A stretch of 19,429 bases of DNA from Candidatus Nanoanaerosalina archaeon (GTDB lineage: Archaea > Nanohalarchaeota > Nanosalinia > Nanosalinales > Nanoanaerosalinaceae), in assembly GCA_022729275.1 (NCBI GenBank), contig JALDAH010000014.1:1-19429 (forward strand), written 5' to 3'. Positions 5,609 to 13,231 of this stretch are shown here, one piece after another. The notes under the pieces are model-generated. The model was not told the origin of the DNA, searched no databases, and was given only the letters and a program-made list of their open reading frames with translations. Positions within the stretch are counted from its first letter, which is position 1, and every line of letters begins with the position of its first letter. Position numbers and translations under genes: made by a program.

Positions 5609-6343
5609 TCACTTTATCTTTTCTATCCTTGGAAACTTTAAAACACCAGCCTTTCGATCTATCCCGACAGCTTCCATGTGATCCACACCTATATCTCTGA
5701 GATGAGGTGACAACAGACGATTCTTCGGAACGTTGTTTATGCTTGTTCCCGAAGCAATCTTGGAATAAGCCGGCAAAACAACAGTGAAAACACCTTCTTT
5801 TCTACCGTAAAGCAGACACGAAACTTTTTCGGCTACACCTGCATCGTCCTTAAGTTCCAAGGCAGGATGTTCATGACCGATAACTATATAACGTGTTTCT
5901 TCACCCACCTCTATTTTTTTATGGCCATGGGCGATAAGGAAACCATCTTTTTCTAAGCTGTCAAAAACTTCCACATTGTTGAAATCGGATGTTCTATACT
6001 TGATAGCGCTGTCGTGGTTGCCCCTTACTATATATACTTCATCAAATAGCATCGAAACCTTTCTCAAAAACCTCTCAACTTCCTGGTTTTCCTTCTTGTT
6101 TTTTCCGGAGAAGGAGTGCTTAAGATCCCCGTTTATTACAAGTTTTGACATTCCAGATATCTTCCGTGCTTCTCCAAGCTCTTCCAGGATGTTATCCGTC
6201 TGGAATCTGGGCATCAAAACCCCTGAAGACGTCTGAACTATTTCTATACCAACGTGCAGATCCGAAAGAATCAAGGAATCAAGGTCCGGAACTGCTATGA
6301 GAGGGTATGAATTAACGGTTTTTATCTTTCCCAGTATCTCCAT
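5609..6343 (-). CDS. Archaeal metallophosphoesterase (MJ0037/PdeM-like, SbcD-related)
   Basis: The 244-residue protein has the full calcineurin-like phosphoesterase set: SDLHVG (DxH, 27-32), NGDLKH (GDxxH), RGNHD (GNHD), AHGHK and GHEHP. These residues bind two metal ions and hydrolyse phosphodiesters. The short single-domain form with YxVIGHEHPA fits the archaeal MJ0037-type group, related to the nuclease subunit SbcD/Mre11; the physiological substrate is not known. The start MEILGKIKTV is followed by a strand-rich N-terminus typical of the group. It is co-directional with the site-2 protease gene upstream (32 bp gap), so it may share that transcript. Its TGA begins at the very next base after the convergent charged-protein stop. 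Confidence 0.88.
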   Translation of the reverse strand: MEILGKIKTVNSYPLIAVPDLDSLILSDLHVGIEIVQTSSGVLMPRFQTDNILEELGEARKISGMSKLVINGDLKHSFSGKNKKENQEVERFLRKVSMLFDEVYIVRGNHDSAIKYRTSDFNNVEVFDSLEKDGFLIAHGHKKIEVGEETRYIVIGHEHPALELKDDAGVAEKVSCLLYGRKEGVFTVVLPAYSKIASGTSINNVPKNRLLSPHLRDIGVDHMEAVGIDRKAGVLKFPRIEKIK

Positions 6344-6375
6344 GTCTTTCTCTAAGAAAACCTATTTTTAATAAC

Positions 6376-7830
6376 TTAAAGGAATATAGGCAACAAAAGC
6401 GTTAAGAGGAACAGTCCAAGTGTAACAAACGATAGATACTTTGGAAAGTTCTCCCATTTAGGCTTGTACTTCTTCACTACTTCGGCCATCATCCAACCCC
6501 CGTCAAGAGGTATCATAGGTAGAAGGTTCGCGATAGCTACACCGGAGTGGATCATGGCAAGAAACAGCATTATGTTTACAAGGTATAAAATGACATTTTC
6601 CACGGATTCAAACCCTTCTTCTACTGTTTTTTCCGCCATTATATTTATGCCAAGATAACCTCGTGGTTCTAATCTGTCTTCAAGTCTTTCTATCTCTTCA
6701 TTAGCTCTTTCATGTAAAACACCCTGTTCTTTGAGCCATTCCCATCTTGCAATTTTCTCATAATCTGAGTAATCAGTGAAAAAATCCTGGAACTTCATAT
6801 AATTTTCATATGTTCCTGGCCTGATTCTTTCAAGCCTTAAAAAACCTTTGTCGAGTAGAGCTGGTTCATATGTCATGTTGGTTTCTGGAAAATCTCCCGT
6901 GGTCAGGTTCAACTCGAAGAAGTCACCCTCAAATTCGCCTGCCAAGTAAATAGACTGGTTAGGTCTTAAACCTCTTGTGGCTTCCCCGAAATCCATCAGA
7001 GTATCGATGGGTTTATCATCTATATTTCTGATAACCATACCCTCTTCTAAACCTTGCTTATATGCAGGAGACTCGTTAGCAACCTGAGCAATTCTTACAC
7101 CTTCATGCTGATACATACCCCTAACTTCAAAATCTCCAGATGCTGTGGTGGACACAGCTAAAATAGCGAGAATCACAAATATGGCGAAGCAGATGTTTGC
7201 CCAGCTACCTGCTGCAAGAACCCTGAGTTTTGACATCAAGGGCCCTTCTCCCCATGGATCGGTAGAAACGTCTTCTTTATCTGAAGACTTCTCTTTACCC
7301 TTTTCCGGCAACATCTCTTCTCCTTCTGGTTCAACAAAAGCTCCTGGCAGAATAACAAGAAGAAGCCAGCCAACGGACTTTATCTTGAAACCTTCGTTTA
7401 TCCCAACTACACCATGCATCATCTCGTGAATCACCATGACGGTCGCTATCCCTATAATCCAGTACCAAAACGGTATGAAGAAAACCCCTGGAGACATAGA
7501 AGGAGTCTGTGATATTGTGGGCAGAACAAGACCTATCGCTGGATCTATACCTGCCTCTACAAGGGACTTGATCACGTTGTAACCAAGGAAGAGAAAACCC
7601 GAAATCGTTACCAGAAAAGACAGAAAAACACCTGCTGTGGACCATCTCTTCCACATTCTCGGAAACCTACCTGCCACTCGCTTTATAAATTCTATTCCTT
7701 TCTTTGTTCTTCTCACTATCAGTATTGAGTGCCTCTCAATGTTGTCCCTGTCCCTCCATATAACTATTGCTAAAAAGATTACAAAAACTATTATGCTCGC
7801 AATCCTTGGCGTTATCATTTCCGAGAACAT
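6376..7830 (-). CDS. Site-2 protease family (M50) intramembrane metalloprotease with PDZ domain
   Basis: This 484-residue membrane protein carries the zinc motif HEMMH at 135-139 and the second ligand motif PMIPLDGGWM at 438-447 (D443), the signature of S2P/RseP-type proteases that cut substrates within the membrane. A PDZ-like domain lies between the two catalytic segments (about 235-300; VRIAQVANESPAYKQGLEEG). Hydrophobic segments appear near 10-24, 63-90, 115-134, 152-166, 207-229, 411-445 and 465-484. Between PDZ and the second catalytic segment is a charged stretch of about 110 residues (300-405). Archaeal S2P proteins are thought to release membrane-bound regulators or clear signal peptides; the target is unknown. 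A TATA-like box at 7854-7867 fits a near-leaderless start. The metallophosphoesterase follows 32 bp downstream. Confidence 0.92.
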   Translation of the reverse strand: MFSEMITPRIASIIVFVIFLAIVIWRDRDNIERHSILIVRRTKKGIEFIKRVAGRFPRMWKRWSTAGVFLSFLVTISGFLFLGYNVIKSLVEAGIDPAIGLVLPTISQTPSMSPGVFFIPFWYWIIGIATVMVIHEMMHGVVGINEGFKIKSVGWLLLVILPGAFVEPEGEEMLPEKGKEKSSDKEDVSTDPWGEGPLMSKLRVLAAGSWANICFAIFVILAILAVSTTASGDFEVRGMYQHEGVRIAQVANESPAYKQGLEEGMVIRNIDDKPIDTLMDFGEATRGLRPNQSIYLAGEFEGDFFELNLTTGDFPETNMTYEPALLDKGFLRLERIRPGTYENYMKFQDFFTDYSDYEKIARWEWLKEQGVLHERANEEIERLEDRLEPRGYLGINIMAEKTVEEGFESVENVILYLVNIMLFLAMIHSGVAIANLLPMIPLDGGWMMAEVVKKYKPKWENFPKYLSFVTLGLFLLTLLLPIFL

Positions 7831-7853
7831 CTATTTTTCCCTTGTTTCTCCAA

Positions 7854-7867
7854 GTTATAAAAATATG
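7854..7867 (-). promoter_or_regulatory. TATA-like box for the S2P gene
   Basis: The minus strand reads CATATTTTTATAAC, centred near 7860, about 30 bp before the ATG at 7830. It lies in the divergent intergenic region shared with the LysRS gene. Confidence 0.5.
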
Positions 7868-7893
7868 TTCCGAAAGGCAATATAGAAATAGGA

Positions 7894-7912
7894 TTATTAA
7901 ATGTTTTTAACT
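7894..7912 (+). promoter_or_regulatory. TATA-like region for the LysRS-rhomboid operon
   Basis: TTATTAAATG followed by TTTTTAACT gives two overlapping TATA-like candidates. They predict starts near 7926 or 7935, in either case giving a leader of 10 nt or less before the ATG at 7936 and excluding the in-frame TTG at 7915. Confidence 0.45.
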
Positions 7913-7935
7913 GTTTGAAGAAAAATCATTTGTTT

Positions 7936-9534
7936 ATGGAACAACCAATTTTCTGGTCGGATCAAATAGCTTTCGGAGTGACAAAGAAATTTGAGGAAAG
8001 AGAAAAACATACATGTGCAGCAGGTGTTTCGCCTTCAGGGATAGTGCATGGAGGTCACCTTAGAGAGGTCTTAACAGTTGATTTTGTTGTTAAATCTCTT
8101 AAAAAAAGAGGGGAAGACGTCAGGTTTATCTATTCCTGGGATGACTACGACAGGTTCAGAAAAGTTCCCAAAAATGTGCCCGAAGAGTTCGAGAAGTACA
8201 TAGGTCTGCCGCTCACAAAGGTCCCTGATCCCTGGGAATGTCATGATTCGTATGCAGAGCACTTCGAAAAAAAGTTTGAAGAATCAGTTGAAGACATGCA
8301 TCTCGACATAGAATTCATAAGTCAGACAGAGATGTTCGAAAGATCGGAATATGCCGAACTGATAAAAAAAGCTTTGAATGAGAAGGACAAGATAATAAAG
8401 ATACTTAACAAGTACAGGAAAGAACCTCTAGACGAAAAATGGTTACCTCTCAGGGTTTACTGCAGAGAATGTGGAAAGGACTTCACCGAGATTTTGGATT
8501 ACGATGGAGATTACGAGGTCAGATACCGATGTAAGATGTGCGATATAGAAGAAAAAACTAATTTTAAGGAGAAAGATTCAGTTAAACCTCCATGGAGAGT
8601 TGACTGGCCCATGAGATGGTTTTACGAAAACGTGTCGTTCGAGCCAGCTGGAAAAGAACACTCTGTTGAGGGAGGATCTAGGACAACAGGACAGGAAATC
8701 ATAAGGGAAGTTTATGGGGAGGAACCCCCGGTCTACCAGATGTATGATTTTGTGACAACCGCATCCGGTCAAAAAATTTCTTCTAGCAGCGCCGAGAACA
8801 TATTCACAGTTGATGATCTTAAAGAGATATATTCTCCGGAGATGATAAGATTTCTGTTTACCGAGACAAAACCCAACAAGGAGTTCGTGATTCCTTTTGA
8901 TGAAAACACGGTTCAGAGATACTCAAAGTTCGACAGGGTAGAAGAAATTTACTTCAATCCTGAGAAAGAGGAAAACGAGAAAAAGAGGAAGCATCTTAAA
9001 AGAGTTTATGAACTTGCAGTGGTCGATATACCAGAAGAACAACCTGTTAGACCTCCTTTCGACCATCTAGCATTTTTGACCCAGACAAGGCCAAGGGAAG
9101 AGTGGGGTAAAAGCTGCATAGAATCCTTGAGGAAAACAGGTCATATCGAGAAAGAGCTCTCAGAGAAACAAAAAGAACTTGTGATTGAAAGGATGGAGAA
9201 AGCTTTCAAATGGGCCAGGAAACATGCTCCTGAGAGGTATGTCTATGAAATAAACGAGGAGATAGAAGAGGAGTTGAAGGAGAAATTATCTCAAAAAGAG
9301 AAGGAAGCCATGCTCAAGATAGCTGAAGTTCTTAGAAAAAAGGATTTTAAAGACAGTTCCGAGCTTGACAACGCATTGTTCGGTATAAAAGACGAGTCAG
9401 GTCTTTCAACAAAGGATTTTTTCAGGGCAGCTTACATATGTCTCCTGAATAGGGAGAGAGGACCCAGGCTTTCAAACTTTATATTAGGTGTGGGAGAGAA
9501 AAGAATCGCTTCTGTACTAGAGTCCCTAAAATGA
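7936..9534 (+). CDS. lysS: Class I lysyl-tRNA synthetase
   Basis: This 532-residue enzyme charges tRNA-Lys with lysine. It is the class I type, used by most archaea and a few bacteria, and is unrelated to the class II LysRS. The N-terminal block IFWSDQIAFGV and the catalytic signature SPSGIVHGGH (HGGH at 38-41, in place of HIGH) identify the family, and the second signature is GQKISSSS (278-285, in place of KMSKS). Two cysteine pairs, C176/C179 and C199/C202, form a probable zinc site. The C-terminal third is helical, as expected for the anticodon-binding domain. The ATG at 7936 is preferred over a TTG seven codons upstream, because MEQPIFW begins the conserved region and the promoter lies too close for the TTG. 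It overlaps the rhomboid gene by 4 bp. Confidence 0.96.
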   Translation: MEQPIFWSDQIAFGVTKKFEEREKHTCAAGVSPSGIVHGGHLREVLTVDFVVKSLKKRGEDVRFIYSWDDYDRFRKVPKNVPEEFEKYIGLPLTKVPDPWECHDSYAEHFEKKFEESVEDMHLDIEFISQTEMFERSEYAELIKKALNEKDKIIKILNKYRKEPLDEKWLPLRVYCRECGKDFTEILDYDGDYEVRYRCKMCDIEEKTNFKEKDSVKPPWRVDWPMRWFYENVSFEPAGKEHSVEGGSRTTGQEIIREVYGEEPPVYQMYDFVTTASGQKISSSSAENIFTVDDLKEIYSPEMIRFLFTETKPNKEFVIPFDENTVQRYSKFDRVEEIYFNPEKEENEKKRKHLKRVYELAVVDIPEEQPVRPPFDHLAFLTQTRPREEWGKSCIESLRKTGHIEKELSEKQKELVIERMEKAFKWARKHAPERYVYEINEEIEEELKEKLSQKEKEAMLKIAEVLRKKDFKDSSELDNALFGIKDESGLSTKDFFRAAYICLLNRERGPRLSNFILGVGEKRIASVLESLK

Positions 9535-10163
9535 AAAACAGGTATTTTGCCCTAAAGCTCAGCGCACTGATGGTATTCATTTACGCAGTCCAGCTTATAG
9601 CTCCAGAAATAACTTCTGTGCTTGGTTTCAGAGCTGCAGAATTTCCTTCAGGTTTTTGGACTATCATAACTTCATTTTTCATACACTCAACTCAGAACTA
9701 TATGCACATCGTGAACAATCTGTTCTTCCTGGCTATTTTCGGCACAGTTCTTGAGCACTACATAGGTTCAAAGAACTTTCTGTTGTTCTTTATATCCGCT
9801 GGTGTTTTTGCTAATCTATCGGCTTTCTTTTTTTATTATGATTCTCTTATATTGGGCGTATCCGGAGCTGTTTCAGGTATAATAGCTTTGCTAGCTGTTT
9901 TAAAACCTAGAAAAATAGGTTTGTTCTGGGGAGCACCCCTGCCGATGTGGCTTGTAGGTTTCATGTGGTTGTTGACCAACTTCCTTGCTATAGGAGGGAA
10001 TTCGGGTGTTGCGTATGAGGCACATCTTTTTGGTCTAGGGTTCGGTTTGTTTTTGGGAAGCATCTACAGGTTATCCTCCAATGCGAAAAAAGTGGAGGAG
10101 AAGGACGAATTCGAGTTATCTGAAGAGGATTTCAGGAAATGGGAAGACAGGTACATGACTTAG
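9531..10163 (+). CDS. Rhomboid-family intramembrane serine protease
   Basis: This 210-residue protein has about six membrane helices, with the catalytic pair Ser111 in GVSG (109-112) and His165 in YEAHLFG. The helix-2 motif H59xxxN63 (HIVNN) supplies the usual oxyanion residues. Rhomboids cut single-pass membrane proteins near the outer face of the membrane. The charged tail (185-210, EEKDEFELSEEDFRKWEDR) is probably cytosolic. The ATG overlaps the LysRS stop codon (ATGA), so the two genes are translationally coupled although functionally unrelated. The TAG stop overlaps the stop of the convergent basic-tailed gene by 3 bases. All catalytic residues are present, so activity is expected; substrates are unknown. 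Confidence 0.9.
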   Translation: MKNRYFALKLSALMVFIYAVQLIAPEITSVLGFRAAEFPSGFWTIITSFFIHSTQNYMHIVNNLFFLAIFGTVLEHYIGSKNFLLFFISAGVFANLSAFFFYYDSLILGVSGAVSGIIALLAVLKPRKIGLFWGAPLPMWLVGFMWLLTNFLAIGGNSGVAYEAHLFGLGFGLFLGSIYRLSSNAKKVEEKDEFELSEEDFRKWEDRYMT

Positions 10164-10573
10164 TCTTCAAGCCAATCATCTATCTCAACTTCTTCATTTC
10201 CGGATTTCTTATTATTCCTCCTTGATTCGGATCTTTTCCTGCGGTCGCCTCTCTTTTTTCTTCTTTCTTTCCTCTTTGATCGACGTTTTTTCCTCTTTTC
10301 TCTCCTTTTAGAAGCCCTATCTTTTTGTTCTTTGGATCCAGTGCCTTTTTGAACAGGTTTTTTCTTTTTTTCTACTTTTTCGGACTGTTTTTCGGCTTGT
10401 TCAGAGATCTCTTCGATGTATTTCTGTATATTGACACCTTCCTCTTTCAGTTCTTTTGCGTGATTTTCTATAAGAGCATCAACAATTTGAAGAAGTCTTC
10501 CTAATTCGTTTCTCTCGTTGATAAGGGATTCAAGAGCACCTTTATGGTAACCGATTTTTTCTTTTCCTTCCAT
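10160..10573 (-). CDS. Small helical protein with a strongly basic tail, unknown
   Basis: The 137-residue product has two parts. Residues 1-60 look like a helical hairpin, with IGYHKGALESLINERNELG (7-25) followed by LLQIVDALIENHAKELKEEG (27-46). Residues 65-125 are overwhelmingly Lys/Arg, with runs such as KRREKRKKRRSKRKERRKK, and an acidic end, EEVEIDDWLED. I recall similar short helical N-termini in DPANN genomes but cannot name a function. The basic stretch suggests binding to nucleic acid or ribosomes (inference). It is transcribed away from the ABC exporter region as a single gene, and its stop overlaps the rhomboid stop by 3 bases. Confidence 0.65.
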   Translation of the reverse strand: MEGKEKIGYHKGALESLINERNELGRLLQIVDALIENHAKELKEEGVNIQKYIEEISEQAEKQSEKVEKKKKPVQKGTGSKEQKDRASKRREKRKKRRSKRKERRKKRGDRRKRSESRRNNKKSGNEEVEIDDWLED

Positions 10574-10624
10574 GACTTGATCACGTGGAAATGTTTTTTG
10601 TGGAACTAAATAAAAGTTGGTTCG

Positions 10625-12472
10625 TCAGATAAGGTACTCGTCCTTAGCTTTTTTGGTCTGTATCTGCCACAGTTTGTGATAATAACCTTTTTTCTCTAGG
10701 AGCTCATCATGTGTACCCTCTTCAACCACATTCCCGTCCTTCAAAGCCACAATCTTGTCCGCTATTCTAGCTGTACTTAAATCATGAGCGATTATCAAGG
10801 AGGTCCTGTCCTTTATCAGATTTTTGATCGCTTCCTGTATCTTTAATTCTGTTATCGCATCGACATTGCTGGTCGCTTCATCCATAATCAGTATAGGAGC
10901 ATCTTTTAATATGGCCCTGGCTATCGATATCCTCTGCTTCTGACCTCCACTCAGCTTAACTCCGTCCTCTCCCACCACAGTATCGTATCCGTCTTCAAGT
11001 TTTTTGATAAAACCATCCGCTGCGGCAAGCTCTGCGGCTTTCCTTATCTCCTCATCTGTGGCACCGGGTTTTCCATACCGGATATTGTTCTCAACAGTGT
11101 CGTTGAAGAGGAAAGTATCCTGAGAGACTATGCTTATGGCCTTTCTCAAACTTTTCAATTTGATGTCCTTTATGTTGTGGTCATCAACTGTTATACAGCC
11201 CTCATCAGGCTCATAAAATCTCATTAAAAGCTTTGTAAGCGTGGTTTTTCCTGAACCGCTTTCTCCAACAAAAGCAATGTTCTGCTTTGGAAGTATATCT
11301 AAATTTATGTTTGAAAGCGCTTTTTCCGTTTCCTTTTCAGGTTCATACCTGAATTCTACCCGTCTGAACTCTATTCTGCCCTCAATATCATTTAATTCAA
11401 CCGTTCCTTCGTCCTTTATATCGATAGGTTCTTCCAAAACACCAAAAACTCTTGCAGCTGAAGCAGCAGCTCTTTGATAGGAGTTGCTGAGCCATCCAAG
11501 CATTTTTGCAGGCGAATAAAACTTCCATATGTAACCATTAAAAGCAACAAGTATTCCTAAAGACAGGGTTCCTTCTATCACTTGTCCTCCTCCGAAAAAG
11601 ATTATCATGACAGAACCTATAGAGATTATGAAAGATAATACAGGGAAGAACTTTGTCCACATATCTATGGACTCCTTGTTAGTAGTTCTGTACTTGTCAC
11701 TGACCTCTTCAACTTTTTTCTGTTCGTAGTTCTCCATTGTAAAACCTTTTATGACAGATATGCCGGAAATGTTTTCATCCAGCTTGGAATTCACATCGCT
11801 TACTGACTCCCTTACTTCATCCCATTTAGGTCTTATCCTATGAGCGAACTTGTAGGTCATAAACCCTATCACAGGTATGGGCCAAAAAGCGATAAGAGCC
11901 AGTCTCCAATTCATCCAGAACAGAACAACACCTATCATGATGAACATAACTGTATTCCTAAATATATCTCTCAGGGTGTGAGACAAAAACCTTTCGAGCC
12001 TGTTAGTATCGTTTGAAAGTTTAGACATCATTTTTCCGGTAGTATTTCTGCTGAAAAAACCAAGTGAAAGCTGCTGCAAATGTTGATAAGTTTCTATCCT
12101 TAACTGGTAGACCGTGTCCTGTGCGAACTTGAACAAGAAATTGTTCTGAATATAATCGAAAACAGAACGTGCCGCATATGCAAAAACAAGAGCCCCTCCC
12201 AAGAAATATAGTAATTGTACATTGGCTTCTGCTATGGCCTCATCGATAACCAGAGAAATTATATAAGGTGGCATAAGATCGAATACTATTGAAAAAAGAG
12301 CTGCACATAGCCCTATAATTATCTTATTCCTGTACTTCGTTGAATAGGAAAGAAGTTTTCTTATAGGTTCTTCTATCCTCTCCTGTTGTTCCTTAAGTGT
12401 TTTTTCTTCATCCATCTCTGAAAAATTATTTTTTTGTAAACTTTTTATTCCTGTCCAATTTTTTTTGATCAT
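10625..12472 (-). CDS. ABC exporter half-transporter (ABCB/MsbA-like, fused membrane and ATPase domains)
   Basis: The 615-residue protein is a complete half-transporter. A six-helix exporter domain (about 50-330) is followed by an ATPase domain. The latter has Walker A GESGSGKTT (403-411), Q-loop VSQDTF, signature LSGGQ (507-511), Walker B ILIMDE (527-532) and H-loop His563 (IIAHD). Such proteins work as dimers and export lipids, drugs, peptides or metal conjugates; the cargo cannot be told from sequence. Two starts are possible. The ATG at 12472 fits the strong TTTTTAACC box at 12517-12527, whereas the ATG at 12415 (MDEEKTLKEQ) lies nearer the first conserved helix and has a weaker AATAAAAAG box 27 bp upstream. 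The longer form is given. A 29-bp dyad (12490-12518) lies in its promoter region. Confidence 0.93.
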   Translation of the reverse strand: MIKKNWTGIKSLQKNNFSEMDEEKTLKEQQERIEEPIRKLLSYSTKYRNKIIIGLCAALFSIVFDLMPPYIISLVIDEAIAEANVQLLYFLGGALVFAYAARSVFDYIQNNFLFKFAQDTVYQLRIETYQHLQQLSLGFFSRNTTGKMMSKLSNDTNRLERFLSHTLRDIFRNTVMFIMIGVVLFWMNWRLALIAFWPIPVIGFMTYKFAHRIRPKWDEVRESVSDVNSKLDENISGISVIKGFTMENYEQKKVEEVSDKYRTTNKESIDMWTKFFPVLSFIISIGSVMIIFFGGGQVIEGTLSLGILVAFNGYIWKFYSPAKMLGWLSNSYQRAAASAARVFGVLEEPIDIKDEGTVELNDIEGRIEFRRVEFRYEPEKETEKALSNINLDILPKQNIAFVGESGSGKTTLTKLLMRFYEPDEGCITVDDHNIKDIKLKSLRKAISIVSQDTFLFNDTVENNIRYGKPGATDEEIRKAAELAAADGFIKKLEDGYDTVVGEDGVKLSGGQKQRISIARAILKDAPILIMDEATSNVDAITELKIQEAIKNLIKDRTSLIIAHDLSTARIADKIVALKDGNVVEEGTHDELLEKKGYYHKLWQIQTKKAKDEYLI

Positions 12473-12489
12473 TGAAATGTCTGAGAAGG

Positions 12490-12518
12490 CCTCTCGAAAG
12501 AATAATATTTGTGAGAGG
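12490..12518. promoter_or_regulatory. 29-bp dyad, candidate operator for the ABC exporter
   Basis: Perfect 6-base arms CCTCTC (12490-12495) and GAGAGG (12513-12518) flank a 17-base AT-rich centre with further symmetric bases (AA/TT and AT/AT). It touches the downstream edge of the minus-strand TATA-like box at 12517-12527 and covers the expected start site near 12496, the place where archaeal repressors often bind. It could alternatively be a leader hairpin. Confidence 0.45.
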
Positions 12519-12527
12519 TTAAAAAGA
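12517..12527 (-). promoter_or_regulatory. TATA-like box for the ABC exporter
   Basis: The minus strand reads TCTTTTTAACC. The same TTTTTAAC core precedes the secreted-protein gene (15031-15040) and tRNA-Val (17208-17217), which supports it as a genuine promoter element in this genome. Confidence 0.5.
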
Positions 12528-12538
12528 AAATATCAGAT

Positions 12539-12552
12539 TTATAAATATAAAC
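12539..12552 (+). promoter_or_regulatory. TATA box for tRNA-Asn
   Basis: TTTATAAATATAAA, centred about 28 bp before the first base of the mature tRNA, is a near-ideal archaeal TATA box. The gap suggests a very short or absent 5' leader on the precursor. Confidence 0.65.
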
Positions 12553-12573
12553 TGTGTCTTTTTTTTAGTACAT

Positions 12574-12646
12574 GCCGGGGTAGCTTAGTAGGTAGAGCGC
12601 CGCGCTGTTAACGCGGTGGCCGCAGGTTCGAGCCCTGCCCCCGGCG
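12574..12646 (+). tRNA. tRNA-Asn (anticodon GTT)
   Basis: A complete 73-nt cloverleaf without an intron. Acceptor GCCGGGG (12574-12580) pairs with CCCCGGC (12639-12645). Anticodon stem CCGCG/CGCGG surrounds loop CTGTTAA with anticodon GTT at 12607-12609. T-arm GCAGG-TTCGAGC-CCTGC is at 12622-12638. The discriminator base is G at 12646, as usual for tRNA-Asn. No CCA is encoded. A TATA box lies upstream and T-tracts follow at about 12660-12665 and 12677-12682. Confidence 0.95.
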
Positions 12647-12659
12647 TATTCTTGATGGA

Positions 12660-12682
12660 TTTTTTGAAGCAAATCTTTTTTT
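12660..12682 (+). terminator. T-tracts ending the tRNA-Asn transcript
   Basis: Two runs of six or seven T (about 12660-12665 and 12676-12682) begin 14 bases after the mature tRNA end, with no gene between them. They are the likely termination region. Confidence 0.4.
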
Positions 12683-12725
12683 AGGAATACATTCAATACT
12701 TATTTGTCTGTTCGAGGTGTTATTC

Positions 12726-13211
12726 ATGGAATTTTTTGTAGGTCTGATAGTAGGATGGATTAGCTGTGTTTTATTTCTGTCCCTAATCAAGATATCGATG
12801 GTTTACAGGTTACACAAGAAACTGCTTTTGGAACTCACCCAGGAACTAACAATCATCAATGAGATAATAGGATCTAAATTGGATGAATCCGAGGGAGAGT
12901 TCATATTGAATTACGAGCTTCTTTTACCTGATAATGCATACAAAAAAGCAATGGGTTCTGGTACAAGTATGTACCTAGATAAGGATTCTTTAAATGTCTT
13001 GAAACATCTGTACTCGGAAATCAACATGTTGAACAAGTTTTTTGAGATGGATGAAGTAGCTGATCCGCACAAACTTTACTCCGTAGTAGAAGATGTGTCC
13101 ATTAACTCGCTAAAAGCCGAAGAATTTGTAAGTTCCGAGCTTAAGGAAGGAGTTTACTCTTCTTTATTTGATTTCGTGAGATTTCATATACCTACTAAAA
13201 GATTAAAATGA
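12726..13211 (+). CDS. Single-pass membrane protein with helical cytosolic domain, unknown
   Basis: The 161-residue protein has one N-terminal membrane helix (about 3-25, FFVGLIVGWISCVLFLSLI) and then a soluble, mainly helical domain (KLLLELTQELTIINEIIG; LNVLKHLYSEINMLNKFF). No catalytic motif is apparent and I do not recognise the family. The ATG at 12726 is chosen over an in-frame GTG nine bases upstream because GAGGTG sits at good distance ahead of the ATG. The next membrane gene begins 20 bp after the stop, so the two are probably co-transcribed. With no basic cluster after the helix the topology is uncertain, but the soluble part is probably cytosolic. Confidence 0.65.
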   Translation: MEFFVGLIVGWISCVLFLSLIKISMVYRLHKKLLLELTQELTIINEIIGSKLDESEGEFILNYELLLPDNAYKKAMGSGTSMYLDKDSLNVLKHLYSEINMLNKFFEMDEVADPHKLYSVVEDVSINSLKAEEFVSSELKEGVYSSLFDFVRFHIPTKRLK

Positions 13212-13231
13212 TATGTCTCATATAATTTTTT

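Noticed and set aside
7915..7935. TTG start seven codons upstream of the LysRS ATG
   Set aside because: The TATA-like box is too close for a start there, and the conserved family N-terminus begins at the ATG. Similar upstream TTG or GTG codons at 1255, 3578, 12717, 15012 and 15091 were rejected on ribosome-site or promoter spacing.
12608..12790. Minus-strand open frame of 60 codons across the tRNA-Asn gene
   Set aside because: Its end, RGQGSNLRPPR, is the familiar translation of antisense tRNA sequence, so it is a spurious frame.
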